21,128 bases of DNA from Beijerinckiaceae bacterium. GTDB lineage: Bacteria > Pseudomonadota > Alphaproteobacteria > Rhizobiales > Beijerinckiaceae. The position numbers and the translations under genes were made by a program. The notes beneath the pieces are model-generated. The model ran no database searches. It was not told where the DNA came from and saw only the letters and a program-made list of their open reading frames with translations. Shown piece after piece: positions 1 through 6,164 of the stretch (its first letter is position 1; each line of letters opens with the position of its first letter). Where the stretch lies: the NCBI GenBank assembly GCA_947380915.1, contig CANCSY010000031.1:1-21128 (forward strand). Direction: 5' to 3'.

Positions 1-83
1 CAAAGGTCAGCCACCGGAAGGCCTGCCTCGTGCTCCTTCAGGATGGCTATGATTTGCTCTTCAGAAAACCTACCACGCTTCAT
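1..83 (-). CDS. IS3-family transposase OrfA, N-terminal fragment
   Basis: Only the first 27 codons are in the window. They start at the ATG complementary to 81-83 and read MKRGRFSEEQIIAILKE followed by HEAGLPVADL, the standard opening of IS407-group OrfA proteins (transposase_8 family). In the family this N-terminal part is a helix-turn-helix that recognises the IS ends; the catalytic DDE domain is encoded by orfB and reached by programmed -1 frameshifting. Neither the frameshift site nor orfB can be seen here. No frame damage is visible in this piece. Confidence 0.85.
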   Translation of the reverse strand, partial: MKRGRFSEEQIIAILKEHEAGLPVADL

Positions 84-130
84 GTTCTGGTCCTCAAGCT
101 GGCCCAGAACGAACTTCAAACTGGATTAAA

Positions 131-147
131 CCCCGGGGGCAAGGTCA
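131..147 (-). repeat. Terminal inverted repeat of the IS3-family element (outer end)
   Basis: Read outward-in on the minus strand the end is TGACCTTGCCCCCGGGG. It starts with the TG dinucleotide expected at IS3 tips. The partner repeat is outside the window. The exact boundary (147) is inferred from this motif. Confidence 0.6.
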
Positions 148-169
148 GATCACATGGAAGACCGGTTCG

Positions 170-1564
170 ATGACTCCAACTCAAATCGCTAAACTTATTT
201 CCGAAACAACTGCTGTTGGGCCACGTGACGAACTGGCTACGCACCTAACAATGCGAGCAAATTTTAAGAGCGAGCAGAACCGCAATCTTTGGCTTAATTT
301 AATAAAATTAGATCTCGACTTTATAACCGGTGTGACAATAAAATATGTTGATACTGATATCGAAATTTCCAAGAATGAACTTTTGGATGATGAGGAAGAA
401 TTTCAAATAGTAATCGGAAAAAAAACTTCCGCGAACAATCTTTACTTGTTTTTTGGGGATTCTCTCAAAAAGAACCAAGATGCACTACCGAACAAGGATG
501 TCATATTTGTAGCAGACATCGGGACTACCGATACATTTTCAACATATAGAAATCGCTTCACGCTTTGGACTGAAGATGCAGTTTCTGATTATCCACCCGT
601 TGAGCCACTTTCTGATCCAAGAAAGTACTCACGTGACTTCACTGGATCGGCAGCAGTCCCCGACGATATCCGCCCTTGGCTCATCCGCAGTAAGCCCGAG
701 ACACAGAGCACAGCTTATGAAGCTTGGCGCTCGCTTGCTTCTAGAAAGCTAATAGCAGTTGTTGCAGAACAAGTCTCAAAAGGACCATCCGGAATAACAT
801 ATCATTTCACAGGCCCACCAAAGGTTGCAGTTTCAGTGTCGGACGAAGAGCTTTTGAATGCTTACGAACACCTCGATGAAGGCGCCAGATGGATATTTCT
901 TGAAGGTGATGGACATATCGAGACACGTCATATTTTTTTGGCGCTTGAATGGGCGCGTTCCTACCGGCAAGACGCAAGTGAACCACTCGGCAAGGATTGC
1001 TTGGAGTCTGCCCGTGTTGGATATAGTGCATCCGTAAAGTCAAGCAGTCGTGACACCATTAAGGCAATAGCTGATCTTCGGAAAAATGTATTCGATGAGG
1101 CTCTAAAAGCGAGTCAAAAATCCCAGGAATTAGGTGCTGCACTTTGGAAGGATCTTGCAATCGCCTCCATACCCCTGCTTGCCAAAATAACACTCGATGC
1201 CGCGAAATCCGAAGATAACACTCTAGTCCTGTTTCTTGCTATTTTCGCAATTGCGTTTCTTTTGTTTTCTTTTGGGTTCCAAGTTTACGTCAACAAAAAG
1301 TTCTTCCAGACGCAAAAGAATGCTCACAAAATTTTGAATAACAAAATTTACACTATTTTTTCCAAGTCAGAGTTGGAGGAAATTAGTGACGCGCCAATCC
1401 AAAAAAGCATAAAAAACTACAGAAATGCCAGATATGCTGTAGGATTTTTTTATGTGTTGATCATCGTAGGTCTCTCGTGGCTTGCTTATACGGCGCGCGC
1501 AAATGGGCCGAAGATTGAAACGATGCGCCAAACGTTAGGGATGGCGGCCTCTCATATCGCCTAG
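170..1564 (+). CDS. Unknown 464-residue protein with soluble N-terminal part and C-terminal membrane helices
   Basis: I do not recognise this protein. Residues 1-320 look soluble, with mixed helix and strand. An acidic stretch lies at 70-78 (LLDDEEEF), and an amphipathic segment of about 285-325 may be helical. Two clear membrane helices follow at about 351-374 and 421-441; a weaker hydrophobic segment at 327-341 may make a third. There is no N-terminal signal peptide. The ATG at 170 has GGAAG about ten bases upstream; the ATG at 154 is in another frame and stops quickly. The gene is clearly AT-richer than everything after 1565, and uses AAA, ATA and TTT-type codons that are rare elsewhere in the window, which suggests recent acquisition. 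It lies between an IS end and a toxin-antitoxin pair. A soluble sensor or enzyme joined to membrane helices is a layout seen in some phage-defence effectors, but no known catalytic motif was found, so that role is speculation. Confidence 0.75.
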   Translation: MTPTQIAKLISETTAVGPRDELATHLTMRANFKSEQNRNLWLNLIKLDLDFITGVTIKYVDTDIEISKNELLDDEEEFQIVIGKKTSANNLYLFFGDSLKKNQDALPNKDVIFVADIGTTDTFSTYRNRFTLWTEDAVSDYPPVEPLSDPRKYSRDFTGSAAVPDDIRPWLIRSKPETQSTAYEAWRSLASRKLIAVVAEQVSKGPSGITYHFTGPPKVAVSVSDEELLNAYEHLDEGARWIFLEGDGHIETRHIFLALEWARSYRQDASEPLGKDCLESARVGYSASVKSSSRDTIKAIADLRKNVFDEALKASQKSQELGAALWKDLAIASIPLLAKITLDAAKSEDNTLVLFLAIFAIAFLLFSFGFQVYVNKKFFQTQKNAHKILNNKIYTIFSKSELEEISDAPIQKSIKNYRNARYAVGFFYVLIIVGLSWLAYTARANGPKIETMRQTLGMAASHIA

Positions 1565-1593
1565 TCGCTTGCTCGTTGACTAAACGTCACCCC

Positions 1594-1914
1594 TCACCCC
1601 TGCGCCGTCGCCACATGCAACGTCACGCCCGCCTCTCTTTGCAGATAGCTGATCACACCAAACAAATTACGCGCCTGGGGATTGCCGCGTGGGCCGAACA
1701 TGCGGATGAGGCTCTTGGCCGGGGTCGCCGTGGCTTCGGCCAGTTTCTCGAAACCGACGGTAGCCTTGATATAGTCGCGCAGGATCGACTTGCCCGCGTC
1801 CACGTCGCCAGCGAGCATGGTGTCGACGCCCTCGCGCAGCAGCGCCGCCGCGAAATCAGGATCGCGCGCCACCCGGCTTTGCACCAGATCCCTGAAGCTC
1901 TTCGTCACCGCCAT
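1594..1914 (-). CDS. higA: HigA-like antitoxin of a HigB/HigA-type toxin-antitoxin pair
   Basis: This 106-residue protein resembles the putative addiction-module antidote family (TIGR02684-like, Xre-type helix-turn-helix). Residues 56-100 hold the likely DNA-binding part, with a family-typical stretch SLIRMFGPRGNP and then a terminal hydrophobic segment ending VTLHVA. The antitoxin should bind and neutralise the adjacent toxin and repress their common promoter. Its ATG (1912-1914) is preceded by GGAGG at a spacing of six bases, a much stronger ribosome site than the toxin has, which fits the usual need for excess antitoxin. The gene starts 16 bases after the toxin stop, so they form one transcript. 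It converges on the 464-residue gene with about 30 bases between stops. The name rests on family resemblance only. Confidence 0.8.
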   Translation of the reverse strand: MAVTKSFRDLVQSRVARDPDFAAALLREGVDTMLAGDVDAGKSILRDYIKATVGFEKLAEATATPAKSLIRMFGPRGNPQARNLFGVISYLQREAGVTLHVATAQG

Positions 1915-1930
1915 GCTGCGCCTCCATTCA

Positions 1931-2257
1931 TCACGTTTGCGACCGCCGCGCCTTGTAGTCGCTCCACAATTTCTTCGCCGTCTCGATATCCCTTTGCTGG
2001 CGCTTCTTCGTCCCGCCGGTCAGCAGAATGACCAGAATGTCCCCGTCCCGCCCGAAATAGACCCGGTAGCCCGGCCCCCAATCAATCCGGTATTCGAGAA
2101 CACCCTCGCCCACGCCTTTGACGTTCGAGAGATTGCCTTGCTCGACACGCGCGAGGGCGACCGTGACCTTCGCAGCCGCAACTGCGTCAAGATCGCTGAA
2201 CCAGTCCTCAAAGGGGCAGTCGCCTTCGCTGCCAAGGAAGTAGCGCAGTTCGAACAT
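1931..2257 (-). CDS. higB: HigB-type (RelE/ParE superfamily, Gp49-like) toxin
   Basis: The protein, 108 residues from the ATG at 2257, has the sequence signature of the phage-derived Gp49-like/HigB toxins (PF05973, TIGR02683 group). After an N-terminal strand comes CPFEDWFSDLD. The central core reads VGEGVLEYRIDWGPGYRVYF and is followed by a strand (ILVILLTGG) and a basic terminal helix with KKRQQRDI. Family members are ribosome-dependent mRNA endonucleases; the conserved basic and aromatic residues of the core and the terminal basic patch are present. A GTG at 2272 would add five residues. I prefer the ATG because MFELRYF matches the usual start of the fold, although neither start has a good Shine-Dalgarno. 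The toxin-first order is normal for this family. A heptamer repeat array begins about 35 bases upstream, where the promoter should be. Confidence 0.85.
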   Translation of the reverse strand: MFELRYFLGSEGDCPFEDWFSDLDAVAAAKVTVALARVEQGNLSNVKGVGEGVLEYRIDWGPGYRVYFGRDGDILVILLTGGTKKRQQRDIETAKKLWSDYKARRSQT

Positions 2258-2291
2258 GATGAAAGGTAACACAAGAGTTACTACTATTCAA

Positions 2292-2350
2292 CGGCAGTCG
2301 GCAGTCGGCAGCCGGCAGCCGGCAGCCGGCAGCCGGCAGCCGGCAGCCGG
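2292..2350. repeat. Heptanucleotide tandem array, about 8.4 units of CGGCAGY
   Basis: Counted directly: two units of CGGCAGT, six units of CGGCAGC, then a partial CGG. The array starts about 35 bases upstream of the toxin start and covers the region where its promoter would be expected. Perfect heptamers of this kind resemble the short tandemly repeated repetitive sequences described in cyanobacteria, which change copy number by slippage. The unit length is 7, not a multiple of 3, so the array is not coding. Confidence 0.95.
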
Positions 2351-2402
2351 AAAGAGGTTTAAAATCTTACATTTGCAGTCAAGATCAATCTCACCCGAAC
2401 CC

Positions 2403-2434
2403 CCGACTGCCGACTGCCCAATCCCGACTGCCGT
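2403..2434. repeat. Inverted copies of the heptamer array
   Basis: The 16 bases at 2403-2418 are the exact reverse complement of 2293-2308 in the array. A third copy at 2423-2434 is the reverse complement of CGGCAGT plus flanking bases. The two blocks face each other across about 95 bases of AT-richer sequence, and could extrude as a cruciform or fold as one long hairpin if transcribed. Confidence 0.9.
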
Positions 2435-2450
2435 AAACAGAAAATAATCC

Positions 2451-2481
2451 TTGACAATTACCCCAATTTCACCCACATAAT
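2451..2481 (+). promoter_or_regulatory. Candidate sigma70-type promoter reading into the structured non-coding region
   Basis: A perfect -35 hexamer TTGACA sits at 2451-2456. A -10-like CATAAT (2476-2481), or ACATAA one base earlier, follows at a spacer of 18-19 bases. Transcription would start near 2488, exactly at the 5' strand of the first helix of the putative RNA. No protein gene with a ribosome-binding site follows on this strand. Confidence 0.5.
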
Positions 2482-2487
2482 CCTCCA

Positions 2488-2960
2488 TCCCCACCCCATG
2501 AGGGACTGGACGCGAGCGGTCGTATTCGGGTGGGTGGGGAGCGGTTCCTGCGGGGTGGGCTACCGGAGCCTTCCTCTCGGGCGATCAGTTGCAAAAGGTG
2601 TGGTTCACAGGGCTGGCCGCCCGTGGACGACCCCCGGCTTCAAAAACCGGCGGTCCACACCCAGTCACCCGTCCGTCCGGCACTACGACCGGTCTGAGCC
2701 GATGAGGCTCACAAACCCAGGATGCAGACAAGCGGTGGCCCAAACGGGTCCCTTCGAAGCGTCAGGGCCTTCCCTTTCCCCTCAGCCAGAGGCGGCAAGG
2801 ATCAAGGCCGGGGCCAAGTACGGGAGCCTTGATCGAGAAATCCGCGCAGGGGGCGCCGCGAGGCGATCAACCCAACACCCATCAGCGCCAAAACGGCGCC
2901 CCCCGCCCCTCTTGGGGCCATCGACGATCCATCAACCCGGCGCGGGTCCGCGTGCGGGCT
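2488..2960 (+). ncRNA. Candidate structured non-coding RNA or conserved structured intergenic element
   Basis: No convincing protein gene lies here on either strand, but perfect helices are dense: 2489-2496 with 2532-2539 (8 bp); 2623-2628 with 2653-2658, enclosing CCGG/CCGG at 2634-2637/2647-2650; 2677-2680 with 2689-2692; 2696-2700 with 2706-2710; 2800-2808 with 2826-2834 (9 bp); 2849-2857 with 2895-2903 (9 bp); 2905-2909 with 2914-2918. Several are nested, and the first begins at the predicted transcription start. It does not match the parts of tmRNA, RNase P RNA or SRP RNA that I know. From memory only, similar segments opening with ATGAGGGAC recur between genes in Bradyrhizobium relatives and are often mis-annotated as proteins, so a dispersed element is the main alternative. 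No terminator was seen at its 3' end, so the end coordinate is approximate. Confidence 0.35.
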
Positions 2961-3003
2961 GTCTGTGTGTGAGCAAGCCGGAGGAGGTCCGTTTGTGTGA
3001 ACC

Positions 3004-3228
3004 GCGCTCCCGATCAGCCCCGCGCGCCCCCCACCCCGTCCGCTTCGCGGCCGACCCTCCCCACGAGGGGGAGGGTAAAAGCCGCCTTATTTCAATTATT
3101 TACGCGAGACGCCAGCAGCTTCTCTCCCCCTCGTGGGGAGAGATGAGAGAGTGGGGGGCGCGCGAAATTTCGGGCGTTAGCGCCTTTGCGACAGCGCTCC
3201 CGATCAGCATCTCGCGCCCCCTACCCCG
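3004..3228. repeat. Composite REP-like inverted repeat flanked by 35-bp imperfect direct repeats
   Basis: The outer arms CGCGCGCCCCCCAC (3021-3034) and its exact complement (3151-3164) enclose a second inverted pair of 17 bases, 3057-3073 and 3124-3140, each of which is itself nearly palindromic (CTCCCCACGAGGGGGAG). Around this, 3004-3038 and 3194-3228 are direct repeats identical at 31 of 35 positions, both opening GCGCTCCCGATCAGC. The right-hand copy runs into the stop codon of the tauD-like gene. CTCCCC-ACGAG-GGGGAG palindromes are a common type of intergenic repeat in Hyphomicrobiales. It may act as a terminator or mRNA 3' stabiliser for the dioxygenase gene. Confidence 0.85.
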
Positions 3229-4084
3229 CCACCACCGGCCCGCCCGAAATCGTGAACCGCCGCATCATCCGCCGCTCCGTCTTCGGAAAATCCGTGCGGG
3301 CGTGCATGGAGCAGAGGTTGTCCCACATGACCAGGTCGCCCACCCGCCACACATGTTCGTAGCGCACGGCGGGGTCTTCCCCATAGGCGTAGAGCTCTTC
3401 CAGCAGGGCGTCGCTCTCCGCCTCGCTCAGGCCCTCCACCCGATGGCTCATCAGGCGGTTCACATAGAGCGCATTGCGATGGGTTTCGGGGTGGCGGATC
3501 ACCAGGGGTTGCCAAGCGTGCTTGACCTCCTGGAGGTCGAGATGGGCGAGGTCGAGCCGCGCGTCCTGCACCTCGTCGAAGGCCTGCAAGACCCGCCTGC
3601 CCTCGATGCGCGCCTTCAGGGCATCTGGCAGCCGCTCGTAAGCGGCGGACATGCTGGCGAAATGGGTGTCGCCGCCGTGGCTGGGGATTTCGATGGAATA
3701 GAGAAAGCTCGCGCGGTTGGGGGTCAGCGAGTAGCACATGTCGTGGTGGAACCACATCTCGCCATCGGGCAGCACGCCAATGGGCTTGCCGTCTTTGCGG
3801 ATGTTGGAGACCAGCATGGCGTCCGCGTTGTAGTCCGGCCCCTCGAAGGCGCGGGGGCGCTTGTGGGGCAGCGCGGCGGAGCGCACGCCGATGGTCCCGA
3901 ACAGCGAGACGAAGGCGCGCTGCTGGTCCGCATCGAGGCCCTGGCCGCGAAACAGCAGCACGGAATGGTCAAGCCAGGCCTTGTGGATGATCGCGAAATC
4001 CGCCGCGTCAATGGGCTTCGAAATATCGACGCCGCGAATCTCCGCGCCAATGGCGGGCGAGACCGGGTGGACGGTGACGGGCAT
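3221..4084 (-). CDS. TauD/TfdA-family Fe(II)/2-oxoglutarate-dependent dioxygenase
   Basis: This 287-residue protein has the full TauD fold signature: N-terminal VHPVSPAIGAEIRGVDISKP, the metal motif WFHHD with His113 and Asp115, the distal His261 in WDNLCSMHART, and the 2-oxoglutarate-binding arginine around Arg275-276 in MMRRFTI. The family couples decarboxylation of 2-oxoglutarate to hydroxylation of a substrate such as taurine, alkyl sulfates or aryloxyalkanoates. The substrate cannot be read from the sequence, and no sulfonate transporter genes are nearby, so I give no symbol. The start at 4084 is set by GGAGGA six to seven bases upstream; the frame stays open further upstream but without family similarity. 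The gene lies 94 bases downstream of the glutathione S-transferase on the same strand, with a strong hairpin between them. All catalytic residues are present. Confidence 0.9.
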   Translation of the reverse strand: MPVTVHPVSPAIGAEIRGVDISKPIDAADFAIIHKAWLDHSVLLFRGQGLDADQQRAFVSLFGTIGVRSAALPHKRPRAFEGPDYNADAMLVSNIRKDGKPIGVLPDGEMWFHHDMCYSLTPNRASFLYSIEIPSHGGDTHFASMSAAYERLPDALKARIEGRRVLQAFDEVQDARLDLAHLDLQEVKHAWQPLVIRHPETHRNALYVNRLMSHRVEGLSEAESDALLEELYAYGEDPAVRYEHVWRVGDLVMWDNLCSMHARTDFPKTERRMMRRFTISGGPVVAG

Positions 4085-4117
4085 GGGGCTTCCTCCGTGA
4101 TTTGGAGGAGAGTTTAC

Positions 4118-4160
4118 CCGCGCCCGCCAGGAATGGAAGCGACGCCAGGCGCGGGCGCGG
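4118..4160. other. Strong GC hairpin between the GST and dioxygenase genes
   Basis: CCGCGCCCGC (4118-4127) and its exact complement (4151-4160) form a 10-bp stem with a 23-base loop. It follows the GST stop and precedes the dioxygenase ribosome site on the minus strand. There is no T-run after it, so it is a weak terminator candidate; it may only attenuate or stabilise the transcript. Confidence 0.5.
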
Positions 4161-4178
4161 CCCGCCTTCGTCGGGAGA

Positions 4179-4835
4179 TCAGAATTCGACTTCGAGCTCC
4201 TCGATCTCCTCATGTTCGAGCTGCGCGGCCGCCAGCCATTCCTGCATGGCGGGCCATTCGAGAATGCGGTCGCAATAGGCCTCGCTCACCGGGTCGAGCG
4301 GCACATCATAGGTGCGCAACCGCGTCACCACAGGCGCATACATGGCGTCGGCCATGGTGAGCTGGTCGCCAAACAAATAGGGCCCGCCATAGGCCGAAAG
4401 GCATTCGCCCCAGATCTCGGTGATGCGGTCAATGTCGGCCCGCGCCTTGGACCAGACCTTGAAATTGGGGAAATGCGCCTTGAGATTCATCGGAAGGGCG
4501 GAGCGCAGCGACGTGAAGCCCGAATGCATCTCGCCGCAAATGGCGCGACAATGGGCGCGATGAAGCCGGTCCTTGGGCAGGAGGCCCTTTTTTGGCGCAA
4601 TCTCGTTGAGGAATTCGCCGATGGCCAGAGTGTCCCAGATGCGGAATTCCTTGTAGGTGAGGCAAGGCACGAGAATGGAGGGCGACAGAAGCAGGATCTC
4701 GGCCCGGGCGGAGGCGTCGCCGGGCGCCGTGATGATCTCTTCGAACTGGATTCCCGCCAGTTTCGCCATCAGCCAGCCCCGCATGGACCAGGATGAATAG
4801 TTCTTGCTGCTGATGGTGAGAGTCGTCGCCGCCAT
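4179..4835 (-). CDS. Glutathione S-transferase family protein
   Basis: The 218 residues show a thioredoxin-fold N-terminal domain (about 1-82) and an all-helical C-terminal domain (about 90-210). Residues 10-19 (SKNYSSWSMR) match a subgroup that uses a serine near position 14-17 in place of the classic tyrosine. The glutathione-binding cis-proline is in LVPCL (Pro57). The usual Glu-Ser of the gamma-glutamyl site is replaced by Asp68-Thr69 in IWDTLAIGEF. The likely role is conjugation, or reduction or isomerisation, of small electrophiles in the cytoplasm; the substrate is unknown. The ATG at 4835 has GGAGAA about six bases upstream. It is divergent from phaZ across 111 bases containing a large dyad. 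It may be co-transcribed with the downstream dioxygenase. Confidence 0.88.
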   Translation of the reverse strand: MAATTLTISSKNYSSWSMRGWLMAKLAGIQFEEIITAPGDASARAEILLLSPSILVPCLTYKEFRIWDTLAIGEFLNEIAPKKGLLPKDRLHRAHCRAICGEMHSGFTSLRSALPMNLKAHFPNFKVWSKARADIDRITEIWGECLSAYGGPYLFGDQLTMADAMYAPVVTRLRTYDVPLDPVSEAYCDRILEWPAMQEWLAAAQLEHEEIEELEVEF

Positions 4836-4862
4836 GGTGCTTCTCCGGTGCGTTCAGCGCAA

Positions 4863-4913
4863 AGCAAGCGATATGCCAGAGGCCACGAAAACCCCACTGG
4901 CACAGCGCTTGCT
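4863..4913. promoter_or_regulatory. 51-bp interrupted dyad in the divergent GST-phaZ intergenic region
   Basis: The arms 4863-4879 and 4897-4913 are reverse complements at 15 of 17 positions: AGCAAGCG, three bases, TGCCAG, a 17-base centre, then CTGGCA, three bases, CGCTTGCT. The dyad is centred between the two divergent starts (4835 and 4947). It could be an operator acting on both genes or a leader hairpin of phaZ. It does not exactly match the PhaR sites I know (CTGC-N-GCAG type). Confidence 0.5.
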
Positions 4914-4946
4914 GGACCTCAAGCGCAAACCGGGAAACCCCTGCGG

Positions 4947-6164
4947 ATGATGTACGACGCATATCAGAGCTACGCGGATGCCGCCCATCCGATCCGCATG
5001 ATGGCCGGGAATTCGGAACAGTTGCTGCGGGCGTGGACCTCGACGCCCTTCGCCTCGCCCATCACCCGCATGGCCGCCTTTTGCGAAGTGGTGCAGGTGG
5101 CGGGCTTCACCCACGAACGACCAGCCTATGGCGTGCGTGAAGTGAAAACGCATGATGGCGATGTGGTTGCGGTCACCGAAACCCCGGTCGTGGCCTCGCC
5201 CTTCTGCACCCTGCTGCGATTCTCGCGGGCGGATGGGGAGCATCTGCCCAGGGTGCTGCTGGTGGCGCCCATGTCCGGCCATTTCGCAACGCTCTTGCGC
5301 GGCACGATCAAGACGCTGCTAAGGGATTTCGAGGTCTATATCACCGACTGGAACAACGCCCGCGACGTACCGCTGACGGCGGGCGCCTTCACCCTCGATG
5401 ACTTCACCGCCCATATCATCGATTTCCTGCAATTCATGGGTCCGAATTCGCACATCGTCGCGGTGTGCCAGCCAACGGTGGCGGCGCTGGCGGCGGTCTC
5501 CATCATGGCGGCGCGCAAGGATCCCGCCCAGCCCGCCAGCATGACGCTCATGGCCGGGCCGATAGACACCCGCATCTCCCCCACCAAGGTGAACGAGCTT
5601 GCGACCTCCAAGCCCATCGAATGGTTCCGCGAGAAGATGATCGGCGCCGTGCCCAAGGGCCAGATCGGCGCGGGACGGCGGGTCTATCCCGGCTTCCTGC
5701 AACTGACCGCCTTCATGAGCATGAACGCCGAGCGGCACATGAAATCCTTCGTGGACATGTTCAAGGCCCGGGTGGCCGGCGACACGGCGAAAGCGGACCA
5801 GATCCGCGCCTTCTACGAGGAATATTTCGCCATCATGGATCTGGATGCGGATTTCTATCTGCAAACCGTGGAAACCGTGTTCCAGACCTGCGCCCTGCCC
5901 CAGGGCCACCTCACCTTCCAGGGCGAGCTTGTGGACCCCGGCGCGATCCGCAAGACCTTCCTGCTCACGGTCGAGGGCGAGAAGGATGACATCTGCGCCG
6001 TCGGCCAGACCCTCGCGGCGCAGGATTTGTGCAGCGGCCTGCGGCCTTATATGAAATCGCATTACATGCAGCCGGGCGTCGGCCATTATGGCGTGTTCAA
6101 CGGCAAGCGCTGGGACAATCAGATCTATCCGGTGCTGCGCGACCACATTCAGTCGAGCCTCTAG
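4947..6164 (+). CDS. phaZ: Intracellular poly(3-hydroxybutyrate) depolymerase
   Basis: The 405 residues match the intracellular PHB depolymerase family (PHB_depo_C, TIGR01849) over the whole length, opening MMYDAYQSYAD as expected. The enzyme mobilises stored PHB granules in the cytoplasm by releasing hydroxybutyrate units, an alpha/beta-hydrolase reaction. The nucleophile of this group is a cysteine, seen here as Cys174 in VAVCQPTVA where serine hydrolases have the lipase box. The acid is Asp347 or Asp348 in VEGEKDDIC, and the histidine is His380 in GVGHYGVF. I chose the ATG at 4947 by family alignment; the frame remains open to 4848 but that part looks non-coding and contains the dyad. No strong Shine-Dalgarno is visible. 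It is preceded by a divergent GST gene, and its stop overlaps that of the convergent gene at 6161. No other PHA genes lie in the window. Confidence 0.92.
   Translation: MMYDAYQSYADAAHPIRMMAGNSEQLLRAWTSTPFASPITRMAAFCEVVQVAGFTHERPAYGVREVKTHDGDVVAVTETPVVASPFCTLLRFSRADGEHLPRVLLVAPMSGHFATLLRGTIKTLLRDFEVYITDWNNARDVPLTAGAFTLDDFTAHIIDFLQFMGPNSHIVAVCQPTVAALAAVSIMAARKDPAQPASMTLMAGPIDTRISPTKVNELATSKPIEWFREKMIGAVPKGQIGAGRRVYPGFLQLTAFMSMNAERHMKSFVDMFKARVAGDTAKADQIRAFYEEYFAIMDLDADFYLQTVETVFQTCALPQGHLTFQGELVDPGAIRKTFLLTVEGEKDDICAVGQTLAAQDLCSGLRPYMKSHYMQPGVGHYGVFNGKRWDNQIYPVLRDHIQSSL

Larger units (their letters stand above)
1..147 (-). mobile_element. Left end of an IS3-family (IS407-like) insertion sequence, truncated by window edge
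   Basis: The segment carries the start of an IS3-type orfA reading leftward. Between that start codon and position 147 lies a short leader, ending in a typical IS terminus: read on the minus strand the end begins TGACCTTGCCCCCGGGG (147 down to 131). TG at the tip followed by a C/G-rich tract is usual for the IS407 group of IS3. The other end lies outside the window, so neither the target duplication nor the intactness of the element can be judged. The tip is 22 bases from the start codon of the next gene at 170. Confidence 0.8.

Noticed and set aside
2258..2272. GTG at 2272 as the toxin start
   Set aside because: It is possible, but the five extra residues do not fit the usual start of the fold. 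It has no better ribosome site than the ATG at 2257.
2292..2434. CRISPR-like array
   Set aside because: The units are 7 bases long and directly adjacent, with no spacers and no cas genes.
2488..2960. tmRNA, RNase P RNA or SRP RNA
   Set aside because: I found no tag-peptide frame, no tRNA-like acceptor or T-arm, no GAGGAAAGTCCGGGC-type RNase P core and no SRP Alu/GGAA tetraloop motif.
2498..4360. Open frame of 620 codons on the plus strand
   Set aside because: It has no ribosome site, shows no protein family similarity, and its second half is antisense to a complete TauD-family gene. The first half overlaps the structured non-coding region.
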